Assembly: GCA_963978895.1 (NCBI GenBank)
Contig: OZ022239.1
Span: 35,742,830 to 35,806,829 of the forward strand
Reading direction: 5' to 3'
Origin: Erpobdella octoculata
Taxonomy: Eukaryota > Annelida > Clitellata > Hirudinida > Erpobdellidae
DNA: 64,000 nt
Under the pieces are notes generated by a model. The model was not told the DNA's origin. It did no database searches and saw nothing but the letters and a program-made list of their open reading frames with translations. Positions 46,746 through 62,200 of this stretch are shown here, in pieces. Made by a program: the position numbers and the translations under genes. Position 1 is the first letter of the stretch, and each line of letters starts with the position of its first letter.

Positions 46746-47255
46746 AAGCTTTAGGTTTTGTGCCCGTTACAACTGACTGAATCCAGTTTATCAAGAACCG
46801 ACCAGGCCTCGACTTTTTTGCTTATGAAACAGGCCAGTTGGGGCATAAATAACAAACCTGACCTGAAATTTTTTGCCAATAAAATAAGCCGGACCGGTCT
46901 AAAAAAATCCGTGTAGGGCTCTATGAATTACAGTACTCCACGGACCGGGCCAGGCGCCAGGCCGTGATTTTAGGGTCTTCAGACGGGCCAGGTCAAAGCT
47001 GAAGTCAAGGTGGGACGAACCGAAATTTTTCGCCAAGTAAATAGAAATCGTAGGCCTGTAAAAACTTAAAAACGGACAGGCCCAAATTAGACGAGCAAGA
47101 CCGGGCATGGAATTTTGGCTGATGAAACGGATCGGGCCAAGTTGTCGATGAGCCGGGGCGTAAAAATCGGCTCGTGCAGCACTCTATACTATGGATACAC
47201 GGTTAAAATTTTCTAATTTCAAGCGAGCGAAGCCGCGACGGGCACTGCATGCCTA
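46746..47255. repeat. GGGCCGGGCC repeat, uninterrupted copy
   Basis: Runs from the GTGCCCGTTACAACTGACTG junction through TCAGACGGGCCAGGTCAAAG and CCTGTAAAAAC to the terminus GAGCGAAGCCGCGACGGGCA. It serves as the empty-site reference for the pogo insertion at 12,216-13,375. Confidence 0.7.
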
Positions 47256-47571
47256 TAACGTGCATTTACCGAGGCTCAGAAAATTGTTACTTTCTGCGAT
47301 TTTTGGACTTAATATTTTTATTCTTTAAAGTTTTAAAGGTTTTGGTGAGAAATTATTTTTGTTTGCTTAAGGTTATAAAAAAATAACAGTGCGCCAGGAC
47401 TATCTAGCATCTAGCATTTAATTAACGTTCATAATTTACATTTGAACTGAACTATGCTTATTACTTTTCACCTATTATTAACTTGTTAAAATCGATATAA
47501 TCGGCATTTTTTTAAATGATTTAGCTACTTGATGTGGGGAACGAAACTTACTTCCAGTAGTTTGAGAATTT

Positions 47572-48940
<1,369 letters not shown>

Positions 48941-49287
48941 CTATATATATGAGAATTCTATATATATTCTATATATATATGAGAATTTCCAACCCATGGC
49001 TTCTTAATGTCTTAAACAATGGTCTTAAATATTGCTTTGTATTCATTGTTTTAAAATAAATATAGTGTATAATAAATATTATTTTTTTACTAAATTTCAA
49101 TTTGTTTTAGTTTATAGTATACTTATGATACTTATCATCACAAAATAAAATAAAGGTTTGAGAATGAGCGTTTAAACCCATTCATGAACATCAACATACC
49201 GAAACCATTGGAAAATCCATGCGTTTTTGTTTCGCTTTTAGAAGCTAAAAGGGAAGACAGAAAATTCTATCATAAAGAAACGCGACG

Positions 49288-49907
49288 ATGTCTGGAGAAA
49301 TGATTCAGTTGAATGTTGTCGGTGTTCAGGGAAAGAAAACTCCCGTTATTGTGAATAAGGTAAGTGTTCGAATTAACTAAGACTTATTAGTTTTGTATGC
49401 CATAAGTCAGTAATCATTAGTCATTAGTCAGTCTTAGTCCTTAGTGTCTAATGGAGTTTATGGCGGTTTACAATTATTTCTTGGACAGGCAACCACAATT
49501 CGGGAGTTGTTCGGTCTTGTGAGTCAAAAGTGTGGTTTGAGCGTCAATGCTGACGAACTTCGACTGATATATCAAGGTACATCCGTTATTATTCACGTTT
49601 TCTTTGCAAATCAAGTTATTTATTTGACTTAATTCATGGAACTTAATAAGTACAGTATAATCTCGTTATATCTAAACCCGAGGACCATCAAAATTAATTA
49701 ACGTCAGAGTTTTGATATTAGAGCATATTAAAAGAATTTCAATTTAAGTGAGTTTGATATAACGGAATCTTACTGAACTTTACTCTATTATTCTTAGGCG
49801 AAGAGCTGTCTTATGAGGACAACAGATCCATTAAGGATTATGATATCCAACACAATAGTCAACTGTTCATGGTTGTCAGAGTGAGAGGAGGCCAATTCAC
49901 CAGATGA
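49288..49907 (+). CDS. Ubiquitin-like protein 2 with di-glycine end, three exons
   Basis: Exons 49288-49359, 49489-49576, 49798-49907; phases match and encode 89 aa. It starts MSGEMIQLNVVGVQGKKTPV, has the helix LFGLVSQKCGLSV, then LRLIYQGEEL and KDYDIQHNSQLFMVVRVRGG followed by QFTR. An Arg-Gly-Gly with a short tail is the mark of a ubiquitin-like modifier that a C-terminal hydrolase would trim to expose GG. The Ile44-type patch is not obviously conserved. A consensus acceptor (TTTTAG) 5' of the ATG indicates a non-coding leader exon. It is paralogous to 34,170-35,042, with identical intron positions. It is not ubiquitin, NEDD8, SUMO, URM1 or UBL5 by sequence; ISG15/FAT10-like lineage-specific modifiers are a functional analogy only. 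Confidence 0.85.
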
Positions 49908-53458
<3,551 letters not shown>

Positions 53459-53552
53459 CGTTATAAACTTTATTATCTGACTTTATTGAGTTTCCTTTTT
53501 TTATTGAGATAAGGCTTTTATTGTTGGTGCACCCTGATTGTTAGATGACAAC

Positions 53553-56230
53553 ATGAAGTCAATGCAGACACACAAAAAGTTGTTCTTTCTGTTCTGGTTC
53601 ATATGTTCTTCTGAGATGAAGTGCTTGAAGGATTATCCAGGTTCAGTCAGATCACATTGCATTAAAATAAAAATAAATCGAGTTAAAAAAGTGACTTTTT
53701 ACTCTATAGATATCCCGTATGAAAAAAACTTCTATCTCGATGGAATGAGTTTGCCAATTGTTATTGAAACAAGTTCGAGAGCATCCCACTTGTTTATCAG
53801 CAGCATCTTACAGATACTTTTGACAGATGTTCTTAAATACAAATCAGTGAAATCGATGGTTAACAGTCATCCTGCCGACCATTCTGCTGCCATCTCAAGA
53901 TTGACAAAGTAAATATTATAATTTAAAGAATTATTTTTAATTGAAAAATGCCGCAAACATTGTTAAAGCTTTTCAGTTGAGAATGTCGGCAAAACTGATT
54001 AAGGTGTCATTATTTTTGTGTGAGCTATATTATTATTAGTAGTACTATTAATAATATAAGTAGTAGCACTAATAATATTATTAGTAGCAATAATAATAAT
54101 ATTATTATTAGGATTACTTATAATTATAATTATCACAACATTAGTAATAGTAATTAAACTGTTGATTTGTACCAGAAAGTTAGCCTATCTAAAATGATGG
54201 GTGTGTGTAAAAAAGATTTTTGTGGTAGTTATAATTTGGTTCTAATTTATTTGATTTTAATTATCGTAATATATTCTAGACATACATAAATAAAAAAAAC
54301 AACATTTTTATTACCAAAATTCTATGCCGAACGCATGCTGTGCTTGAACCGATGACTTGATGGCCTTGACTCGGGCTTCTTAAACAAGTCGTCTTAAAAT
54401 CAAACGTTGTGAAATCAATACAGTCAGCGAATGAATAAGTTTTATATATTATAAATTATTACTGGCAACTGAACGATAGATGTGGGAGTGTTTCAGTGAG
54501 AAGGGTCTATGTTATACAAGCTGTCGCAAAAACTATGTTATAAAAATTTAATATCATGCTGTCTGTTATAAAATTATAAAATTATTTTTTTTATTTACTC
54601 AAGTCTCTCTGAAGATGGAATTCCTCAGTCAATGGTGAATCTGGAAGTTTGGTTGACTCACGGTGTTGAATTGAATTCGAAAGAGCTTGTGGATGCAGGA
54701 CCTTTGGGCCCAATAGGAATGTATGTTAAACATTGTCAAACTGTTTTTTCTTTTTGAAGTAAAAGTCTAGCTGATTTATTTTATAATTATATTTTTTCGT
54801 TTTCAACATTTCCGTTTGGCTGAAAAGTTTTAATTTTAGCGACTGAAAATTGTCATTTGATTAGGTTCAGTTGGTTTGTACCGACTTATGAAGTGAATAA
54901 GTTTTGGGAAAGTTCCGTAGTTGTACTCGACCACTGGAAATTCCTCACCGTGCCGAACGTCACCCGATTGTTCGCTTTAGATTCTCATCTTCGGGCTGTT
55001 GAAAGCGAATTGGTTTCATCTTCGCAAAACGAGAAAACTTTATGTGAAAACATCTACAAGCACTGCCAGAGAGGAATATTGACAGTCAACAAAACACTTT
55101 GCCATGGAATAAGGAATAATTCTTGTGCTCTTTTGGTCTCTTCATTTCCAGGTTTGATTGTAATGAATTCAATAGACTAATCAGAATCAAGTAATTGATG
55201 TATCTGTTAGACAACTAACAAATCAAAATAGATCTAGTCAATTTTTTGATCTAGGAATAACCATAGTGTTGTTAAGTTTTAAGAATTAAAGAATGCAATT
55301 GTTTTCATATTTAAAATTATTTATTTACTTACAAATAGAAACTTTCTTAACAATTTCATGTGAGATTAAAGTTTTTTTCCTACCCCTCCATTAGTCAGCA
55401 TTTTTAATGTGAACAAATTGAGTTAAATAGATTCATTATTTTCAATTAGTCAGTTGTTTTTTCAGTGCAAAGAATTTTCACGTGTTCCTTAATAAATGAT
55501 TGACAGACTTAGACAAGAAACTGATAGTCGAACAAATTCAAAAGTTCAACATCAGAGCTCGAGTGGCTTGGATCGGAGACAATTTGGCCGGCTTTGTCAG
55601 CAAGATGGCTAAATCAAATCAACCAGTTCTTTTTTTTAATTGGATTCCCAATGATGTTACCTCCATTTCAAGTTTCCAGCCAATTCATTTTCCATCTCAT
55701 TTTACTTATGACAAAGAGCAGATGCACGAAGATTTCATCTATAGACCTGTGAGTTTTTTATGCATTTCTTTTTTGTTTCAATTAAAGAAGTTTTTTTTAT
55801 GAAAATTACGTTTTGCTAATATTTTCAGCTCCTATAATTAGAGGATAATTTGCAAATCTCGATTTTTTTTCCTTTTCATTCCAGCACACTTTAAAGAAAT
55901 TAGTGTGGAAAGTCGTAAAATCTCATCTTCCCGAAGTGTACCATGTTGTCTCGCGTTTTAATTTCTCTCAGCACGAAATTGAACTCGAATTGTCAAAGTT
56001 TCCTCTCAATTGGAACAAGATCGGTCCAGAAAACACTGTCCAGCAGCTGGCTTGTGATTGGTTGAAAAGAAATGTTGACAAGTACGTTCTCACGAATGTG
56101 GGGTTGCTGTTATGATTATGATTCATTCTTTATAAAACAATTTGATAAGTAAATTTAAGACATGCTTTCATTACAGATGGCAATCATGGATACCTGCCAA
56201 TGCAGTTAAAAAAACTCCAGTTTATTTGGT
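53553..56230 (+). other. OpuAC-like (glycine-betaine-binding type) ectodomain, exons 1-6
   Basis: Family landmarks in order: [13 protein letters not shown] (the helix that reads LLxxVLGY in bacterial proteins), [11 protein letters not shown] (xDVxxEVW), [19 protein letters not shown] (G...GWYVP-like), VLDHWKFL, then after a cysteine-containing insertion [11 protein letters not shown], the AYxxLxxFNxS-type [26 protein letters not shown] and WQSWIP. In bacteria this type II periplasmic-binding fold binds betaine, choline or proline through aromatic cages; the Trp/Phe positions here (EVW, SWF, DHW, NWIP) are of that kind. Six exons with host-like phases and a signal peptide show it is a genuine part of the receptor. 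The ligand is unknown. Confidence 0.78.
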
Positions 56231-59200
56231 CGGACTCTTTCAGAATTCCCAGCCGAGTCTCAGAGAAGGTGACTTGCTTACGTCGGAGTTACAGATTTTC
56301 TTTTTAATGTTTCTATATTATTTGATGTAATAGTAAGTCTTTTTAATGTTTTGATATTATTTGATGTAATAGTAAGCCTTTTTAATGTTTCAATAATATT
56401 TGATGTAATAGTAGGCCTTTTTAATGTTTCAATAATATTTGATGTAATAGTAAGTATTTTTTAATGTTTCGATAATATTTGATGTAATAGTAAGCTTTTT
56501 TAATGTTTCAATAATATTTGATGTAATGGGTAACCCTTGGATGGAATATTTTACTAAGGAAGGAATCTAATTAAATTTGTGTTGGCGACAGTTGGAACTG
56601 CAATTCTGGTGACATCCCTTACATTTTATTTCTCAAAAATTCCAGGAGCACTAATGGCAGTCGAGATGTTGAATGGTGATGAACTGCTTCTGAGAGATTA
56701 CGAACTTGTTCTTCTTACTTCGGAGGTGTCGTGTGAAAATGTCATCGATGGATTCTTGAATGCCGTCATGAATGAAACTCATCCAGTTGCTGCTTTTATT
56801 GGTTGGTTTTTCTTATTAGATGTTATTGAAGTAATTTAATTTTTAGTATTTCTATTTTCTATTTAATTTTTAGCATTTCTCTTTAATTTTTAGTATTTCT
56901 ATTTAAATTTTGGTATTTCTATTTAATTTTTAGTATTTCCATTTAATTTTTAGGAATTTTATTTAATTTTTTCATTTAATATTTAATATTTCTATTTAAA
57001 TTGTAGTATTTTTATTTAATTTTTTAGTATTTCTATTTATTTTTTAGTATTTCTATTTATTTTTTAGTATTTCTATTTAATTTTATAGTATTTTTATTTA
57101 ATTTTTAGTATTTTCATTTAATATTTAGTAATTCTATTTAAATTTTAGTATTTCTATTTAATTTTTTAGTATTTTTATTTAATTTATTTTGTTTCAATAT
57201 TTTTATTTAAGTAATACAATTTTTAATACTTGCATTCAAGTTATTTGATGTCGTAATAAAATAAAAATTTCTGATGTAAATTAATTGCAGGACCATCTTG
57301 TTCCGAAGCAGTTGATTCACTGAGCAGTCCCTCCAAATATTTCAACAAACTTGTAATTTCTTTCGGCTCTGATTCGTGGAATGACAGAAAAGCGTCGTCG
57401 TCTTTCTTCGACGTCGTGCCTGGCGTGAAGCATGTCAAGTTAGTTCTTTCCACCAATCGTTGAAGTGTTACTATATATAGATATAGTAAGTATTATATCT
57501 AGGATTACTGCCATGGTTGTATTTTAAGTAAATCATCTGTAAAATGTTGAAATAAACCAAAATATTTTTAGATTCTATTATTCAACATTTCAATTTTGAA
57601 TATTTTGTTATTGTTTTATTAAAATTATAGAAAATAATTTAATTTTTGGCGCTTTCAGAGACGTTTACACGAGTATCTTCAAGAGTCAGAATTGGAGTCA
57701 AGTGGCTTTGATAAGCCAGGATGAGGATACACACGAGGATCGGCAGGACTCTCTGAAGCAAATGTTGATTTCAAATTCCATTGACGTCACGTACCATGGA
57801 CGTTTCACCAGGGCTGTGACTACTGAAAATGCTTACAATGTCGGTGTTCTGTTTTTTTTTAATAAATATATGAAATAAATAATAAATAAATTAATAAATT
57901 GATTGTTTTAGATGATAAAACTTCTCAATTCATCGTCTACAAAATTTGTCATTCTTGTATCCGCCGATGGTCAACTTGTGTTGAAGATAATATGTCTGGC
58001 GCATAAAATGGTAAGTTGAAATATTATAATGGAATCGTTGAGTTATTTCATTATTTGGGAACGTCACCTCAAGCAGAAAATAAGCTCTTTTCTAAATTTT
58101 GTCTACGTGATTTGTCTTTACTTTTTATTTCCTTAAACGATCAAGTTCAATGCAAGGTTGACATAGCAAAATATCAACAAAAGTCATGTTCAGATTAATT
58201 TATTTATTCTATGAGTAAATTTGAGAAATTTTAGGTAGAACATTTTGAAAAGGTTTATCTACAAAAAACTTTATACCCTATTCAGTGGCTGTTTAATGTT
58301 TGCGTTTATTTTTGTTCATTGTTCATGTCAGATTTATCTAAAAACTGGGTTTTCATACTTTGATAAATGAAATGGAAATTGATGAGGAAAGTGAAAATGT
58401 CAATTTTTACATTAAACCACATTAAGCAATTTTTTATTTTGAAAATGCATACTTGTTTGTCCCTCGTATCATATTCTAAAGTTTTCATCATTTACTTCTG
58501 CATCGAAGTTCAATCTCTAGTATTTTAGTCACTCTTTTGCTTGACCATCTGTTTGAAGCTAAGAAAAAAAGCATTAGACTGTAACACATTCTTAATTATG
58601 CTAATTAGATTGTAGCATATTCCTAATTATGCTAATTAGACTGTAACACATTTTTTATTATGCTAATTAGACTATAATGCATTCTTAATTATGCTAATTA
58701 GACTGTAACACATTCTTAATTATACTAATTATTCAGCATATTCGTTTAAAGGAAGTTTCCAGTTCCTACGGTTACGTGTGGTTTCTTCCTCATCAAGTTA
58801 CTCATTTGGATTGGACGGCAGGCAGCGTAGATTGTACTTCATCTGAACTTCTTCAAGCGCTGAAAGGCTCATTCATCGTTCAACCTTCTCTCTTCGGATT
58901 TCCGGATGAACTGATCTCCCTGGGCGGAATATCTGTAAGGGAGTGGATTGATCTCTACCATGCAAGAATGGATGCTTTGGTTAAAAACTTTGTTTTTTTA
59001 ATGAAGCAAACTGAATAACACGTTTTAGATTTATATTAAGTAGCTATATTGCTTATAATTAGCATGATTTATGTTGCACCAAAATATCGTTTATTCAAGG
59101 TTAATTTGTTTGCAATGTTATTCAAGGTCTGACTGTCACATATTATTAATTGTGCATTATAACTTTTTTTAACAGGATATGAAAACAAGTGGTTATGGGG

Positions 59201-62200
59201 GTTATGTTTTTGATGCTGTACTTAGCTTTGGTTTGGCATTGGATAGTTTATTGCATGAAGATCCATCATGTGTGGAGTCTCTGTATAAGAAAAGTACTAT
59301 TGGGTGTGTTAATTCGTTAACTCATATAATTTGTCAATCAGTTAATTGATATAACTCGTCAATCAGTTAATCAATATAATCTGTCAAATTTTTTATTAGC
59401 AATCAATTGATTCGTATAGTTTAAATAAGTTTTTTCATAAGCACCGTTTTATTCTTAAAGATTTCATGATTGGGGTTTCCGTGGTAACTTAAAAAAAAGA
59501 TGTGTTGAAGTTTTTATTTATTTGTTTACAGGAAATTATCATCTCACTTGAGTAGACTTAAATTCACTGGAACGACCGGACTCGTCTGGTTTGAGGACGT
59601 GGAGAGGATCGGAAGTTTTGACATAAAACAAGTCCAAGGTGGGCGATCGAATCAATCAATCAAATGTTTCTATCAATCAAATTAACTTATATATCAACTT
59701 TTAAATATTGACTTCCCAGAAAATGGAAGTCTTCAAGCTATTGGAGCTTTCCATTCTTCCACAAATTCCAGCAAGCAATTATTTCTTAACGACTCGTCTG
59801 CAATTCTAAAATCGGAATTGTTTCTCCGATCCGTTCTAAGTTAGTTTTTTTTTAGTGATTAAGCTTTATCATTAATTAATGTACATATTTTTACAGCTAC
59901 TACATTGTGTAATGTACATATTTTTACAGCTTCTGCTTTGTTTAATGTGCATAACTTTACAGATACTACATTGGGTAATGTGCATATTTTTAGAGCCATT
60001 ACATTATGTAATGTATATATTTTTACAGTTGTATGTATGTATTTATTTTTACAGCTACTACATTGTGTAATGTATATATTTTTACAGCTACTACATTGTG
60101 TAATGTATATATTTTTACAGCTACTACATTGTGTAATGTATATATTTTTACACCTACTCTGTCCTGCCAGAGCAAAAAGAAGCAAATCCACTTTTGGCCT
60201 AAAATTAGATTAATTGTCTGTTTAAATGTAGAAAGCAAGACTCACATTATGGTATAAACGAATTGGTTTTACTCTGCATAGTTTCTGTGTATAACTCACG
60301 GCAAAAGATATCATGTTCCAGCACTACCAGTAAAACCTAGATTACTTTTACGTTTATTACGGAATCACGTTTCGGTGACTTGCTTCCTTCTGCTTTGGTA
60401 GGGCAGTACTGCATTGTGTAATGTACATATTTTTACAGCTACTGCATTGTGTAATGTACATATTTTTACAGCTACTAAATTGTGTAATGTACATATTTTT
60501 ACAGCTACTACATTATGTAATGTACATATTTTTACAGCTACTAAATTGTGTAATGTACATATTTTTACAGCTACTACATTGTGTAATGTACATATTTTTA
60601 CAGCTACGACGTTGTGTAATGTTGAGAGGTTGAGATCTTTCTTGAATGTGGATTGCGAAATGGCAATCATAATCATCAACATCTTCTGTTTTACACTTCT
60701 TCTCGTTTCCGTACTGGGTTGTCTCATTGCCATCAAGAGAAGGTTTTTTGTCTATTTAGTGAAAAAGAATTAATAGTTTATTTAATTATTTTTACAGCTA
60801 CGACATAAATGTTTGATTAAAATAGAATTAATAGTTTATTCAATTATTTTTACAGGTACGACGTAAAAGTTCGAGCCACCTGCCAGCGAATGGAAGAATT
60901 AGGACTGTTTTCTCAGGATACTTCTTGGCTGTGCCTCGATCAGTGGGAAGTTCCGAGAGACAATGTGGTTCTTAACCGGAAGCTGGGAGAGGGAGCATTC
61001 GGAACGGTCTTTGGGGGTGAAGCGAATATAGAGGGAACATGGATGGCTGCAGCAGTAAAGACCCTCAAAATTTCATCCAAGCCCGACGAAAAGGTGATTT
61101 TTAAATTAAACTTGCTGAGTACCATCGGCTAGCAACTTTATGATGATAGCATGATAATGATTTATTATGATAAAGGTAGCAACTTTATTATGGTAAAGGT
61201 AGACACAATCGCAAATATCAGGTGTTAATCATCTAATGGATGTGCTGTAGACATTATCACAAATATCAGGTGGTAATCATCTATTCGATGTGCTGTTGAC
61301 ACAATCACAAATATCAGGTGTTAATCATCTAATGGATGTGCTGTAGACATTATCACAAATATCAGGTGGTAATCATCTATTCGATGTGCTGTTGACACAA
61401 TCACAAATATCAGGTGGTAATCAATCACCTGTTGGATGTGAATGGTCTAATTTTGTTTTATATTCTTTCTTTTATATGTATTATATTTCAAGACATTAAA
61501 AAATAAATTGTTTAAAAGACATCAAGCTAGATAAAAACCGAAGTACACAAATAATGTAGGGCATTTGGAAAAGACAGAGTTCCTCTAATTCAAATTTTTC
61601 GTATAAAAAATTATTAAAGTTGCAAGAGGACAGTCATGTATGTTTTTAACAAATTAGTTAATTTGTTTTTTTAAAAGTTAAAAAGTTAGCTGTGTAAAGA
61701 TCACATGGTATTGAGTTTCAAAAGGTAGACTCATAAAAACCAAGAGAGTACAATTTTAAACTAGAGTGAATTTATTGAATCTATAAACAGTAACAAATCT
61801 AGTATTATAAGTGTGGATAGAGGAGATACTATGAAAATAATTAGAAAATCCCATATTGAGAAAGTTATAATGAAATTTATACATAAATAATAATAATGAT
61901 TGAAAGATAGAGATTCGGTCAACCGTTAAGATACGAGAGGGTTCAACTGGAACCGAATGTGGAAGATGAAAGATAATATGGGAAAGTTTTTTTATTCGGT
62001 GCTTTTAATTCCAGCTGAATTTTCTGAGTGAGGCAGAAATGATGAAGCGATTCAATCATGAGAACATCGTAAAGTTGCTGGGAGTGTGCACCCGTGGGGA
62101 ACCCACGTTGACCGTTATGGAGTTCATGCTACACGGTTGGTGTCTTAACGTGTTTTTATTTAGCTTTCTTCGTTTTCTGTTTAGGCCGAATCTTCCAATC

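Larger units (their letters stand above)
56231..59839 (+). other. Venus flytrap (ANF-receptor/type I PBP) domain, exons 6-14
   Basis: It starts [19 protein letters not shown], the usual opening beta-strand, then ALMAVEMLN helix, [27 protein letters not shown] (the loop carrying the ligand-contacting Ser in class C receptors), [31 protein letters not shown] with [37 protein letters not shown] (as in GABA-B type flytraps), [29 protein letters not shown] and [14 protein letters not shown]. This pattern is closest to GABA-B/Venus kinase receptor flytraps. All strands and helices of both lobes seem present. Confidence 0.85.

Noticed and set aside
53553..56268. Bacterial contamination or misassembly as the source of the OpuAC region
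   Set aside because: It is split by five introns with proper GT-AG sites and phases, has host-like codon use, and continues within exon 6 into the flytrap.
59859..60736. Minus-strand repeat proteins ([11 protein letters not shown] units)
   Set aside because: The 33-bp period keeps several frames open on both strands; only the plus-strand frame joins a real exon.
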